A stretch of DNA of 64,000 bases from Morella rubra (Eukaryota > Streptophyta > Magnoliopsida > Fagales > Myricaceae), in NCBI GenBank assembly GCA_003952965.2, contig CM025849.1, positions 32,137,381-32,201,380 on the forward strand, given 5' to 3'. Shown here piece by piece: positions 49,697 to 61,422 of the stretch (its first letter is position 1; the number at the start of each line of letters is the position of its first letter). Made by a program: the position numbers and the translations under genes. The notes beneath the pieces were generated by a model. It saw only the letters and a list, made by a program, of their open reading frames with translations, was not told the origin of the DNA and searched no databases.

Positions 49697-52327
49697 TTAC
49701 CCTCCATAAATTTTTTAAAATATCAATCACCGTCCTTCATTCTATCTAGATATTAAACCATGCAAAAAATAACTAAAATGTCCTTTTAAGACAAAACTAT
49801 TAAAAAATAATAATAATAATATTTCGTAAATAAAAATATAAAAATTATGATTAATTTATTTTAAATTTTTTCTTTACGGGACATTTCGATCTATCCACGT
49901 TACTTCCGTTTTAAAAAAACACTCCAATTGAGATGCAATGCAGGTTGACTTGCTTTCATTTTTTTTTCTCTCCAACACATTAAATTTATTCATACACCTA
50001 ATCAAACAATTATTTTTTTTTTCTTGGCAAAAAGAGTAGAAGAGGGAGATTAAAGGTGACAACCTACTTGAGCATTACCATAATAGCCCCTACACGCCAA
50101 GGATTCATTAACTAGGAGCCTTGGGTACAACACCACTCCCTAAGGAAATGGTTGAGCCATAACCTCGACATTTTCAGGACATTCTCTGCGGTACCTCTTT
50201 CTATGAAAAATTTCGTTAGGAATCATAAGAAGAGCCAATTTTAAGTTTCTTTCTTTTCCAAATCTTCAAAGAAACGTGTCATAATTTCTTAGATCACAAC
50301 AAAAATTAGATCACAAAAAAAATTAGAATATTATAGGATGCGTACTCTGTAATTTTCTACTAGTATAATTTAAAAAAATATAGATACAACAAATAAACTC
50401 TACACTATTTAATACTATTCCTGTATATTTTTAAACAATATAAACCCTATAATAAAATCTACCTGTTATGTTTAGTAATTTGAATATTAAATTATAGAAG
50501 ATCTTAATTCGAATTATAGTGCATAGGTAAGACAACTCAAAATAGAACTTAATATGGACAAAAAAAAAAAAAAATTGGACAAAATTGAATGGATTGGGTT
50601 CAACGAAGTCAGAAAGGCCCACCAAGAACAAAGCGAGTAAGACTGGCCCAGAGATCTCCGATCCACAGAATTTGTGGTTATTCTCGTTCAAGGATAATGA
50701 TAAGCCTGCTTCATTCATCGACAACTTTTTATACGTGAAAAGAGATACTGTCAAAGGAAAGACAAATCCACCAGATCCTGGATTGTAACAGAAGGCTCAG
50801 AACCTGTTTTCGGATTAGGTTTATTTACATTTATTTCATAAGAACATGCCTTCAATGCTCTTACACACTTCTAGTAAACTTGAAGCACAGCACATATGAT
50901 CTTTAGTCACCTGCATATTCAAAGAAATATTATCTGTCACATATACAATGATCTGTCTAAATCAGTTCATATAGAAGCACTGCCATGTAAATAAATATAC
51001 CCCTTTTTAAAGCAAGATGGATCACCTTAGAAACATGTATAAGGGGGACAAATTCAATTAGATGGCTGTGTTTTACAGGAATATAAGGTCACATAAATAT
51101 GAGCTGCATAACATGAACCCCAAAATTTACACTGTTCTACTTATTTCTCTCCCATCTTGGGCTAATTTTTCATGTCTGGATGGTAAGAATAGATTTTTAT
51201 GTATCCAAAATAGGCACTGCAACATGTTAGAAGCGAATAAGACCCGATGTAGGACTTACAAAACCACATCAACAGATACCAGAAAAACATTCACCACAAA
51301 AACATCCATTCTGAACTATGTTATATGTACAAATGCTGTCGGGCTGCGCAACAAGTAACACTGGCATCAACCAAGAATTTCTCCACAATTCCTAACTTCT
51401 AACACTTCCAAAGTATTTGTTGAGAAATAAATCTCAAAAATCATGATGTGACTTACATATACCAAAAGCCTCATTCAAAGGAATAATGAAGCTGCAACTT
51501 CTTCCATCCACATAACACCTAAAGACGAAGTGACAAGGACTAGGATGTTTGGAAGTGACAAACAAATAGGTACTTCTATTCTTGGTAAGTGAAACAATTA
51601 CTTGGGCAAACATCTTTACTTCTTTGTAATGGCTAAAATCTTTACTCATATAGGTTACGGATGACACAATGTTTCAGCCCTGTTTAGACTTGTGGCATGT
51701 CCAAAATCTTTCCCTGCACTAGCCACCTAATTCCCCTACACATCGTCCTTACAGCAGTGTCAAAAGGGATGATGCTCATTCAACTGCTCAACCCTCTTAT
51801 TCTGGTACAACTATCCTAAATTATATGTATTAAAAGTTAACTTGCTGGCCTTGCGACACAAATTCATGAGTTAAGTCACCTGTACAGCACACTTTCTTAC
51901 TCTAGTTAAAAAACAATTGAGCTTGAAAACATTTTTACGGAATATAAACTAATATTTGGAGATCTGACTCAATTTGTTATGCCTTGCATAAAAAGCCCAA
52001 ATAACGCAGAACTTCAGACTGAAAGTTCAAAACCTTCTCCTTTTCTTTGCGAGTAATTGTTTGAGTAGGAGTTCATGAATAAATTTTATGCATTGAGAGA
52101 AAACAAAAAGTCAAGTCAACCTGTATTGGATCTCAATTTCATTTTTTTTCTTCCCCTTTATTCATTTATGGGTCGCCGGTGAAGTTCTCTATAAAACGAA
52201 AAATGGAACCTATGTTTACAACAGAAGAGCAAAACAAGGGCAGCAAAGAGACGATGTTTATAAATTCTCGAGTAAATCATACAACTTATAAGAAACAGAG
52301 GAATTTCGTTCTAAAGTACATACCTAG
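49697..52327. other. Intergenic region downstream of the intact cystatin
   Basis: 50745-50950 is related to 33840-33990 and 36855-36915, the 3' flank of other minus-strand cystatins. The rest has scattered short open stretches without recognisable domains. Confidence 0.5.
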
Positions 52328-52899
52328 CTAAGAACTAGAGCCTGAAGGAGCATCATCAATGAGCTTGAACTCCTGCAACTCCTTGAAGTTCAACCATGGC
52401 TTCTCCCACACCTTGGCTTCATAAACCTTCTTCTTCCCGCCATCGGTAGCCTCCAGTGTTATATAGTATACAGTTCCAGCAACCACCTGCTGTTTAGCAC
52501 TCACAACCTTCCCAAAGTGGAGAAGTGAATTCTACACCACAAAATCAGAACAAAACCTTCAACACAAGATATCCACACAGATATAATCTCACTAAACGAT
52601 GAACGATTTCCCTCCCACTAACCCAAATTTTAACACGGTTCTGATATTTGATTACGCTATTAGGGGGAAAATTCTAAAAATCACCTGGAAATTACATCGA
52701 AATAACATCCAAAAACTCACAGATTTCCTTTCTAAATATTCGACAATTACAAAGTTTCAAAAAAAAAAAACAAACAAAGATTGAGAAATTAGGGAACCTC
52801 TTTCTTGTTGTGCTCCTCGACAGCGAAACGAGCGAGGCCGTCGATCTCCAGGCTATTCTGATTTCCCTTAACTTCGCTAATTCCTCCGGGCATGGCCAT
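52328..52899 (-). CDS. CYS: Phytocystatin, intact (101 aa)
   Basis: This inhibits papain-like (C1A) cysteine proteases. Exon 1 (52899-52798) encodes [10 protein letters not shown] with the Gly-Gly trunk at residues 5-6, then [17 protein letters not shown] with the plant LARFAV helix signature at about 22-27. Exon 2 (52531-52328, acceptor GTGTAG) encodes [14 protein letters not shown] (first inhibitory loop, canonical QxVxG), [17 protein letters not shown] (second loop) and a SGSSS end with TAG. All three contact regions are present, the frame is clean and the length is typical for a single-domain phytocystatin. No signal peptide is evident, so it is probably cytosolic. A palindromic double W-box lies about 275 bp upstream, suggesting induction by WRKY factors in stress or defence. 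Confidence 0.93.
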
Positions 52900-53168
52900 C
52901 TTTTTCTACTCTTTTCCTGACTTCGATATGAACCGACAATAATGTGAGCCATTCCCCATATAGAGAACGAAGAGATTGGGAGGCACGAGAGGATGAAGGC
53001 GCGTCGGGTAGGGGGGGATTTCAGGGTCAAACTTGGCGCTGCAGACACCGAAATCATGTGCGAGCTTTCCCTCCTGATTCTTCGTAGTTTGCCAACGTGT
53101 CAGCCAATCAACTGCGTCTTGTATCTATCTCCATTAAGACGTGGCGTGTTGGGAAGTTCGTGAGAGTG

Positions 53169-53182
53169 GGTCAACGTTGACT
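53169..53182. promoter_or_regulatory. Back-to-back W-box upstream of the intact cystatin
   Basis: GGTCAACGTTGACT: two W-boxes (TTGACC on one strand, TTGACT on the other) around a central CG, about 275 bp upstream of the ATG at 52899. It matches elements at 45485 and 37847, including the following CTTTGTAG-AT shared with 37859. Confidence 0.62.
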
Positions 53183-54441
53183 TTGTAGATAGGAGTTGGC
53201 AGTTCTACGTACACGATAACTCCTCCGTGAATGTTCAGTTCCTTAACGCAGAAGCATTGCTCCGAGTCGAATCAAACGAACAGAACGGCCATCCACTCGC
53301 CAATATTTTATAGTCTGTCTTTCTTTCTTTTTTTTTTGGGAGGGGGTTTTATTTGTCTATCTCTTGATGCGAATCTAATTTTTTTCTGTTTGGAACACGT
53401 GATCGAAATATCTCTGGGAGGATATTTCCCTCCCTAATTATCAATAGTTGCGGTCTGATATTGATTGACTTTTAATAGAGGTTAACTATTTGTTTGATGG
53501 TTGATATTGAAAAACAATGAAAAGAATTTCAGTGAACTTTGTTAGTTTCGGGGAGGTTTGGGATTGGTGTCTTCGCTTGAAAATATTTTCACTTCTAGTT
53601 CATGAACTATTACTCATATGTGATTTATCTTGTTCGCATTAAAATTTCATCATATTTAGCCCCTCTAAATTATCAAAATGGATCAATATTTGCCCTCCAA
53701 AAAGATTATATGGGTGTATATATATAAAATAAGCTACGTAGTACAATGTCAATAGTTGGATCTTATGATAAGATAAATTTTAATATATGTCATTTGCTGG
53801 TTCAATTTCATCATATACTCCTCCAAATTTCCAAAATGAATCAATGTTATCTCTAAAAAGATCCTACGCTTGTATAGACAATTAGCTACGTGGTACAATG
53901 TCTCAGTTTGATCCTATGACAGTGCAAACATTTAAAAATTTTGATAGTTTTAGGGCTCAAAATGATATTTAGCCAATAGTTTGAGAGCGAAAAGTGATGT
54001 TTTTTTCCTTCTAATTTTTAGAGAGAGAATCTCCATTTCTCTCTATACTTATATGCTACTTTCTCTTTTATCTTTCTCCATTTTTTTCCCATCTACATAT
54101 TTCTATGCTCTCCTTTTTCTCTATCTTTTTATATCTACATATTAATTATAAAAGTTCATGAGGATAAAATTGTCATTTCACTGAACTAAAATAGTAATTT
54201 TCGTCCAAATTAACCTTGCGAGTGTAAAGTGTAAAAGATTGGTAATTGAGAGATGAAATGTAATAAAATTGGTAATCTAGGGTGTAAAGTGTCATAGTAC
54301 GAAAGCTGTATTAATATATATATATATGTGAAATTTGAACAATATTCTTTCAATCAAACTTTTAAAAGAATGTACTAAACTATATTGTGCTAAACACAGC
54401 AGGCGTATAATTCTTTCCAACAGTCGGTTTTGCAACAACCA
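53183..54441. other. AT-rich spacer with decayed repeats
   Basis: 53620-53720 and 53790-53900 are diverged copies of one another (CAATTTCATCATAT..., ATGGATCAAT-TT). No gene found. Confidence 0.4.
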
Positions 54442-54950
54442 TTTTTTAAAGGGTTATGTACGCATTTAGTTCCTAAGTTTTGACCCATTTTAAAAATAGT
54501 CCTTCAATTTTTAAATTGATTACAAAGCTCATTGAGTTTGCAATTTTTATCAAATAAGTCATTTTCATTTAATTTTATCTATAAAGTTAACAATTCACAT
54601 GTCAATTCTAATAAGAAGTTCACACGTGTAACCGAAAACTAAAATGATGTGAGTTATTTTTTTCTAATTTTATGTTTTCTAGAAAATGAAACAAACTAAT
54701 TTAAAAAACAAAAAAATAGGAAACAAATTATAAATCACATGATTTTAGTTTTTGATGACACATGTCAAATTAATTATTGGAGTTGACATGTAAACCATTA
54801 ACTTCAATAATAAAATTTTAAGGGAACGACTTATTTGATAAAAATAATAAATTCATGGACCTCTATGATCAATTGAAAATTTAAGGACAATTTGTTAAAA
54901 TGATTTAAAAACTACTAGGAGACGAAATCAGTAAATAACCCTTTTTTAAA
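54442..54950. mobile_element. MULE-type MITE, 491 bp, 9-bp target duplication
   Basis: The element is 54451-54941. Inverted ends align over about 120 bp, starting GGGTTATGTACGCATTTAGT at the left and, on the minus strand, GGGTTATTTACTGATTTCGT at the right. A perfect 9-bp duplication TTTTTTAAA lies at 54442-54450 and 54942-54950. No coding sequence. Confidence 0.87.
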
Positions 54951-55150
54951 TATAAGGTAAATTCCAAACTAAATTACTACAGGAAGTTTGTCTAACTACA
55001 AGTAACTCTTCTTGTAAGCTTGCAACAAGAGACAGACATTATTTATCAACTTTGGCCAAAAGTTATCATTCTTTAAATTACTAATCTATTGGAGAAAATC
55101 TCTGAAGGATATATTTCCTAAACGCTTACATCATATATCCATCTATCTAT

Positions 55151-55151
55151 C

Positions 55152-55183
<32 letters not shown>
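55151..55183. repeat. GT/AT dinucleotide microsatellite
   Basis: A (GT)n run passes directly into (AT)n beside the poly-T end of a LINE; the LINE may have inserted at it. Confidence 0.9.
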
Positions 55184-55193
55184 GAAGCTGATC

Positions 55194-56840
55194 TTTTTTT
55201 TTGGGTAACTGTCAGTATATTCCCAAAACGGCAAAAAGCCAAAGAAAAGATACAAGGTAACAAGAACAACCCAATAAACACACCCTCCAGGGTACAAGCA
55301 ATCCACAGAAAAACTACACCCAATCAACCAAGCAATCTACAACACAACAGACCGCAACAACAACAACAACAACAATATAGAATGTCAGCCCACTACAAGA
55401 AGAGAGACACTCCACGTCGCAAGGAGCTGAATATTATAGGCCATCTTCTTGAATTCTACCAAATGTGCTCACTCTTGCCTTAACAAGAGACATGATCTCC
55501 AACAACACATGCACTAGTCGCCTAGCCTTGTTCGCAAAACACCTCTGGTTCCTCTCTCGCCAAATAGAATAGACAAAGGCTGAAAAAACCAACCTATTAA
55601 CACGAGATTCAAGGGAGTGACCTTTCAGATGCACTACACACCACTCCATAGTTGCGGCCCAGTTTCGCTGGGCCCTTGGAAAACCACACTTATCCCCCAA
55701 TAAGCACCAAATACGTCTAGCAAAGGGACATTCACAAAATAAATGGTTCAAGTCCTCCGTCCAAGCTTCACAGAAAGCACACTTAACCTCCTACACCAGC
55801 CCATACTCCCGAAGCCTGTCCATTGTACTGAGTCTCCCTCGAATTGCGAGCCATAGAATAAACGAGGTCCCCCAAGGTGCGCAATCAAGGTCGATCTGAT
55901 GAAAGCATATGACATGGTAAGCTGGGAATTTCTTTGGGCAATCCTGGATGTTGCTGGGTTCCCATCAAATATGCATAGATGGATCAATGAGTGTATTTCC
56001 TCTGCTCGTTTTTTGATTCTTCTTAATGGAGGGCTAAATGGATTTTTTCCGGGAAAGAGGGGGGTTAAGGCAAGGTGATCCTATGTCTCCTTACCTTTTT
56101 ACCTTGGTGATGGAAGCCTTCTCGGGCCTCTTGAAGCAAGCCGTTGCAAGAAGGGAGTTCAAGTTCCATTGGCGGTGCAATAAGACAAAAATCACGCATC
56201 TGTGTTTTGCGGATGATTTTTTGCTATTTTGTCGTGGTACTCAAGATGCTGTCCAACTCTTTCAGCATTGTCTTCTTGAGTTTGGGGAGATTTCGGGCTT
56301 GAAGCTGAACCCGGCCAAGAGCAATATGTTTCTTAGTGGCGTCACTGATGAGCTGAGGCATGTACTGTTAGCTGTCTTGGGCTACCAAGAGGGGGCATTA
56401 CCAGTGAGATACTTGGGTGTGCCTTTAATTTCAGCCAGACTTCGAAGTGTGGACTGCCAAGCACTTGGTGATCGAATCCTTGCCAAGGTGCGCTGCTGGA
56501 CTAACAACTATCTCTCGTACGCGGGAAGGCTGCAGCTAATCAAGGCTGTCCTCTATTCAATTCAGGGGTATTGGTCCTCACTTTTTCTGTTGCCCAGCTC
56601 AATCGTTAAGATGGTGGAAAGTACTCTTCGAGCCTTTTTGTGGAAAGGCTCCAGCCTAGAGAGAGGAGGGTGCAAGGTGGCTTGGTCTAAAGTATGTCTT
56701 CCACAACGTCAAGGAGGCCTTGGGCGGGTGGATATAACGGTGTGGAACAAGGCTACTATGACCAAACATCTCTGGCATCTGTTTGAGGAGGGTGAGCACT
56801 CCATTTGGGTAAGTTGGATTAAGGATAATCTGATAAAGGG
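55194..56840. mobile_element. LINE retrotransposon with internal inversion (twin-priming type)
   Basis: On the minus strand, 55868-55434 encodes the LINE C-terminal zf-RVT region (FILWLAIRGRLSTMDRL, then CAFCEA, HLFCECPFARRIW), followed by a 3' tail ending in poly-A (plus-strand T run at 55194-55202). From 55878 the plus strand encodes the reverse transcriptase: AIKVDLMKAYD, GGLRQGDPMSPYLF, the catalytic CFADDFLLF and LNPAKSNMF, then the thumb (YLGVPL, AGRLQLIKAVL), to about NLIKG at 56838. A frameshift in a T run near 56045 breaks it. The two parts face opposite ways and the part between them in the normal protein is missing. I could not find target duplications. Confidence 0.85.
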
Positions 56841-56880
56841 TGTCATTCATGCAATTGGAGAATTTAAAGGGATCGAATAG

Positions 56881-57081
56881 AAGTTATCAATTGTTAATGT
56901 TGCTTTAATAATATATATATATATATATATATTTTCACTTTTAAATTTTAATTACTCATTTTCCCGTTGCTTCCACTAGTTTTTAAGCAAAAAAAAAAAA
57001 AACCAACAGACATAGTTAATTATCTTCACATCCTTTCTTTATTTTGACATTATTTTTCTTTCTTTTCTATGTCGCATATAA
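56881..57081. other. AT-rich spacer
   Basis: (AT)n near 56911-56930 and an A run at 56989-57002; nothing else seen. Confidence 0.5.
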
Positions 57082-57373
57082 ATACTAATAGGATTAAATA
57101 CACTTTACATCCAATATATTATTTTTGTCACATTATACCCATCAATTATTGATTACCGATGTTTTGCATTCTCAGTTAATTTTTTTCAAAATCATAATTA
57201 AGGAGGGCCGATAAATCAATTTCCATCAAAATTAACAAAAAATTTTAATGTAGGTTGCAAAATGTCTAAAATTAATAGATAATGGGTACAATATGATAAA
57301 AATAATAGTTAGGTGTAAAGTGTCAAGACAATTATAGTTTGAGGGTGTAAAGTATATTTATAGTATACTAATA
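57082..57373. mobile_element. MULE-type MITE, 274 bp, 9-bp target duplication
   Basis: The element is 57091-57364. Ends GGATTAAATACACTTTACAT and, on the minus strand, ACTATAAATATACTTTACAC are inverted copies that continue inward (ATTATTTTTGTCACATTATA and ATTATTTTTATCATATTGTA). A perfect duplication ATACTAATA lies at 57082-57090 and 57365-57373. Same family as 58474-58836 and 18856-19120. Confidence 0.83.
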
Positions 57374-57714
57374 TATATTCTTATGGCTTCAATTGCCTCT
57401 TGGTAATTCATAAGATTATCTTTAAACGAATATATATAGTTTCTCAAAAAAATTAAAATTTATTAAATTATTTAACTAGAGCTAGAATATTCTATATCAT
57501 CACATTCCCAAAAGCTATAGCCATATATAGTTCTTAGGCAACTCTTGCTGAATAGGGAGAGTTTTAGTAATATTTAATTAAGAGGATATTTAAGAATAAA
57601 AAATCATACGGATTACAATTAAATAGCTTAATTTATTATAATTGCGTAAATTATCCCAGTATTTAAACTCCAAAATCAGACACTTTCTAGAAGGAGAAAA
57701 TTGAACCCGTACAT

Positions 57715-58174
57715 ATGGCTGGAATAAGTATGAGAAAATTAATTACGGCGCTGGTGATGATCATGATATTTTATCAGGATCAGGTGCAAGCTGCTGCAAA
57801 TAACTTTCGCTCTGATCCCCCAGCTTCACTTCCTATTCACCGCGATCGTATCTCCGGCCAACAGCTCGATTCTACATTAGAGGCCGAACCTGGCAAGGGG
57901 ACCTCATTCACTGTATCACTGCCTTGAGAACCATCTGAAAAGATGTACAGAATCGCATAGACCGGAAAGCCTCTTGCTCAAGAGTTGCCTTGTGCGTCAA
58001 TTCTTTCAGTGCTTGTATAATCATGGATCTCCTGTTGTAGAAGCTGACGCCGACACTTATCACAAAGCTAAACAGTGTATAAAAAAATGCTTCTCGCCGG
58101 GAGTCGAAGCTCTGAAATCAGGATTATTGAGGAGGGAATCTGTTTACGGGATTGTTTTGAAGAGACCATCCTGA
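57715..58174 (+). pseudogene. Small secreted cysteine-rich peptide gene, apparently frame-broken
   Basis: The ATG at 57715 (or 57730) opens a signal peptide (MRKLITALVMIMIFYQ...VQA) and continues to a TGA at 57925, with no Cys in the mature part. In another frame, open from about 57881 to 58174, the sequence is Cys-rich: HCLENHLKRC, SCLVRQFFQC and AKQCIKKCFS, with regularly spaced pairs. Signal peptide plus Cys pairs recall thionin-like or other defence-peptide precursors, but I do not recognise the family. The simplest reading is one precursor split by a frameshift near 57880. Alternatives are a small intron, or two unrelated open stretches. The end of the first frame (EAEPGKGTSFTVSLP) resembles a histidine-kinase C-terminus; I take this as chance. 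Confidence 0.45.
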
Positions 58175-58464
58175 AGGGTTGAGATGTTGTCTGTCTGTGG
58201 GGTTTGATCATGAGCTCCGATCGAGGTCTGAGAAAAGGCTTTTTATATCTAGTAACTTCGTATTTTTTTTACTCTCCATTCGATCGTAGACAGAAAACGC
58301 TTGTGCATTAATATCAATTTTGGGCATTAAAAATCTGGTAAATTCCCGAGGATAATAATTTTGTGTTTTGAGTTTTTAAAAGATTTAAGAATTATTATTA
58401 AACGAAATAACAGAAAATAAAAGTAATTAGTTGAGTCTTGTAGTTTTGGTAGGAACTTGAAAAA
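58175..58464. other. 3' flank of the peptide gene
   Basis: No further coding sequence; AT-rich. Confidence 0.5.
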
Positions 58465-58845
58465 AAAAATATTAGGATAAATAATTTTGCACTCTCCAAC
58501 AATGGGTCTTGAGTTCACTTTGCACTCCCAATTATTATTTTTTGATATTGCACCTACTAACTATTAGTACTAGACACTTTGCATCTTCTGTTAAAATTTT
58601 CAATTAATTTTGACGGAAACTTATTTTTGGTGTCTGAAATTATGATACCCTCATAAAATGGTATGAAAAATTGTCAATTGCAAAAAAAAAAAAAAATCAT
58701 TTTCAATTCAAATTGAAAATTTTTAATGAGTGTGCAAAGTTTTGAAATCAATGTGGTGTAATGTGACAAAAATAATAGATTGAAATACAAATTATCAAGA
58801 CCCATAAAATTGGAGGATGTAAATTATATTTATCCCCAAAATATT
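58465..58845. mobile_element. MULE-type MITE, about 363 bp
   Basis: The element is about 58474-58836. Ends AGGATAAATAATTTTGCACT and, on the minus strand, GGGATAAATATAATTTACAT are inverted copies with shared inner motifs (ATTATTTTTTGATATTGCAC and ATTATTTTTGTCACATTACA). Flanks AAAAATATT and CAAAATATT differ at one base of nine. Confidence 0.7.
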
Positions 58846-59078
58846 TTAGTTCCTGTCCCTTTGGAAGGTTAAGGGATGGAGCATGCACAAAGGTCTTCTT
58901 TGACACGAGTTTAAAAATAAAGATAGGAAAAACGAGAACCAGAAAGGAGTGGGGAACTGTTTTTAAAAATTAATGTGCTGAAATCTAACTATTGTTACGT
59001 ACCCAATTAAGAACTATAAATTACATTCGAAAATCTGAAAATTAGATCATTTCCCTCATGTTTTGCTCCCTTAATTCC

Positions 59079-59693
59079 AAAAGAAATGTTTTCTTTTGTA
59101 TGTATTTTCAGAATAGCAGTAGAGAGTTATAATAATAAATTATTTTATTCTCTTTATCGCATGCACCTCATAGATTTTGTGTTGGGTGGTTTCAGGTTCA
59201 ATAAGATGGCATGTGGGACCCTGGACTTGGCCTATCAGCACTCCGATTTTTTTTTTTTTATGTCTGTATTGATCCTAGTCTGTTATGTTGATTTTCTTTG
59301 ATATTTGTAAGTAAATACTGATTTAATAAATTTATTCTTTACGTTGGTTTTGTTAATAAAATCAATTATTAATATCATTTTGGTATGTTTTATCCCGCCA
59401 ATTTTCTTCTTTTGTATGTTTCGAATAGCAGTAGAGGTTCATACGGCCTGCATCCCTCTATCTTGTCCCCATGCACACTTCAATGTTTGTGTTACGGGTG
59501 GGGTGCCCTGGGAATTGGTTCTCACTTGTGGGTGGATGCATCAGCACTACGATCCTGTTGTTGTTGTTGTTGTTAATGTCTGTATTGATCCTAGTCAATG
59601 TTATGTTGATTTTCTTTGATATTTGTAAGTAATTTGGATACTGAGACCCCGGATTTAATAAATTTATTCTTTACGTTGGTTTTGTTAATGGAT
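59079..59693 (+). repeat. Tandem duplication, about 320-bp unit, two copies
   Basis: Unit 1 (about 59079-59361) and unit 2 (about 59400-59693) share TCTTTTGTATGT-TT, GAATAGCAGTAGAG, CTGTATTGATCCTAGTC and a long 3' block ending ATTCTTTACGTTGGTTTTGTTAAT. A (GTT)n microsatellite sits at 59558-59575 in unit 2, where unit 1 has a T run. No gene recognised. Confidence 0.8.
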
Positions 59694-59760
59694 GTTTCTA
59701 TTGAATGCATTGAGGAATTGGCAGATAGGAGTGGATTTGTTTATAGGGCTATTTAACCCA

Positions 59761-59800
59761 GGTGTAGGTGCCGGTTTTGGCCAAAACCGGCACCTACACC
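59761..59800. repeat. Perfect 40-bp palindrome
   Basis: The left half GGTGTAGGTGCCGGTTTTGG is followed with no spacer by its exact reverse complement. It is followed within 40 bp by a second, imperfect stem-loop at 59841-59870 (ACCGTTAAGGGC, loop AAAAAC, GCCCTTAGCGGT; one mismatch). Both lie in a locally GC-rich patch. Function unknown. Confidence 0.93.
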
Positions 59801-59840
59801 GGATAGGCCAGTTTTCAAATATTGCCACCTTACACCTACC

Positions 59841-59870
59841 ACCGTTAAGGGCAAAAACGCCCTTAGCGGT
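59841..59870. repeat. Short inverted repeat (12-bp arms, 6-bp loop)
   Basis: The arms pair at 11 of 12 positions. It could be a remnant of a transposon end or a hairpin; the sequence does not decide. Confidence 0.7.
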
Positions 59871-60149
59871 GACGGTTTTAGCGGGGCGGTATCCGGTTAA
59901 CCTACATTCACAAATGTATTAAAAAATTCCAGCAGTCCACAAAAAACTTACACATGAATTAAAAAAATTACAAGCTCACAAATTAAATAACTAATTTACA
60001 AGTTACACATGAATGCATTCAAACGTACAAACTAATTTACAAGTTCACAAATTACACAAACGTACAAACGTATAAACGCATTAAAAAATTCCAGCAGTCC
60101 ACAAATTCATCAAACCTAGATAAAAAAAAAATCCAGCATTCACTTTGTG

Positions 60150-61420
60150 AAAACTGTGTGGCATGTCTCGTGAAAAACAAATAAGGGGCCTTTCTGTCAT
60201 TTATGGTGTTTTTAGAAGGGAATTAGAAAGTGCTTGCTGACCTGGTTTCTTGAGGTTAACGTGGGGCTGCCTTAAGGGTATTCTTGCCTTTTTCCCTTGT
60301 ATCTAGAAGAAAGAGAAGGGGCTGGAGTCTGTTGAGGGGCTGAACGCGTGAAATAAAAGAACGAAAAAAACAGAATGGGTATTTAGAGACATACACGCAG
60401 ATCTGACTTTTTCCACACATTTCGTCCTTCTTCCTCAAAAGAAATATTGCTCCAAGATTGAATTGCTTCAAGATTGAGTTGCTCCAAGATTTCGTTCGAT
60501 TGCTTGATCTACGTCTTGATGTCTAGTTGCTGATTTTCGTGAAGGCCCTTTTGATGAAGATGGAGTATCTTACGAGAGTATAGATTCGATCACCGTGTTC
60601 CCCATATTGCTTCTACGAAGTTGAAGATTCAAAGGTTCTGAATATTGTTGGCTGAAGGTTTCAGCCATGGCCATTAATTGCACAAGGTTTGTGCGGGAAG
60701 ATTAAGAGTCGTTCAAGATCGAGGTTTCCGTTTGGACTTAGAGGTTCTACGTCCATTTGAGATTCGATTTACGGTAAATCGGGTTTGATTCAAAGTGTTT
60801 GATAGGCTAGGTTAGTCGCTTCAATAGATCACCTTGTAATCAATTGGAAACTAGTGGATTCGAACGGCCTACGGGCTCGGAGAGTTTTTCTCCTTAAGGA
60901 CGTTCTTTAAGGAGTTTCTCTTCGTAATCATTCTCGGTGTTACGTGTCTATTATTGTTCTTAATTTGTTTTGTTTATTCTCTTACTAACCAAGTTTGTTC
61001 TTTGAGTTGTGAGACTATATTCTTGAGCCTTGACAACCTTCATTCACAGATCTGGTTGGTAAGTTACGAATTAAGATTCTGGTTATTGGTAAGATTGTTC
61101 AATTGATTGCGTTTCAATTATTTTTGTGAATCTAGAAATTACTGTTTCTGCGAGTTGAAGTTTCTTCAGAGTTACTTGCAGTTTCTTCTGACTCCCTGTT
61201 TTACAGATTGTGTTTTCTGTTTTGTGTTGATTTATATCTTATTGTTTTGCTGGTCATTTTAGTATCTTGACATATTGTAAAACAGTGTTATTGATTTGTT
61301 TGTTCAGAGAATAGGTTTTAAGTTTTAAAAGAAATAGTTAATTGATAATTTTTTAAAAGATACCTATTCACCCCCCTCTAGGTATATTCCGCATAAGTTG
61401 GGTCTAAATTAGGTTTTTCA
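60150..61420 (+). mobile_element. 5' LTR of a Copia element (left boundary uncertain)
   Basis: The right end is set by ...GGTTTTTCA (61420) immediately before a primer-binding site. The CCTATTCACCCCCCTCTAGG motif (61365-61384) is typical of the 3' part of plant Copia LTRs. The left end is not certain; TG-starts near 60150-60165 are candidates. No genes are inside. Confidence 0.6.
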
Positions 61421-61422
61421 AT

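Noticed and set aside
57868..57927. EPGKGTSFTVSLP resembling the end of a sensor histidine kinase
   Set aside because: Only about 12 residues, with no upstream HATPase motifs; more likely part of a small secreted peptide precursor or chance.
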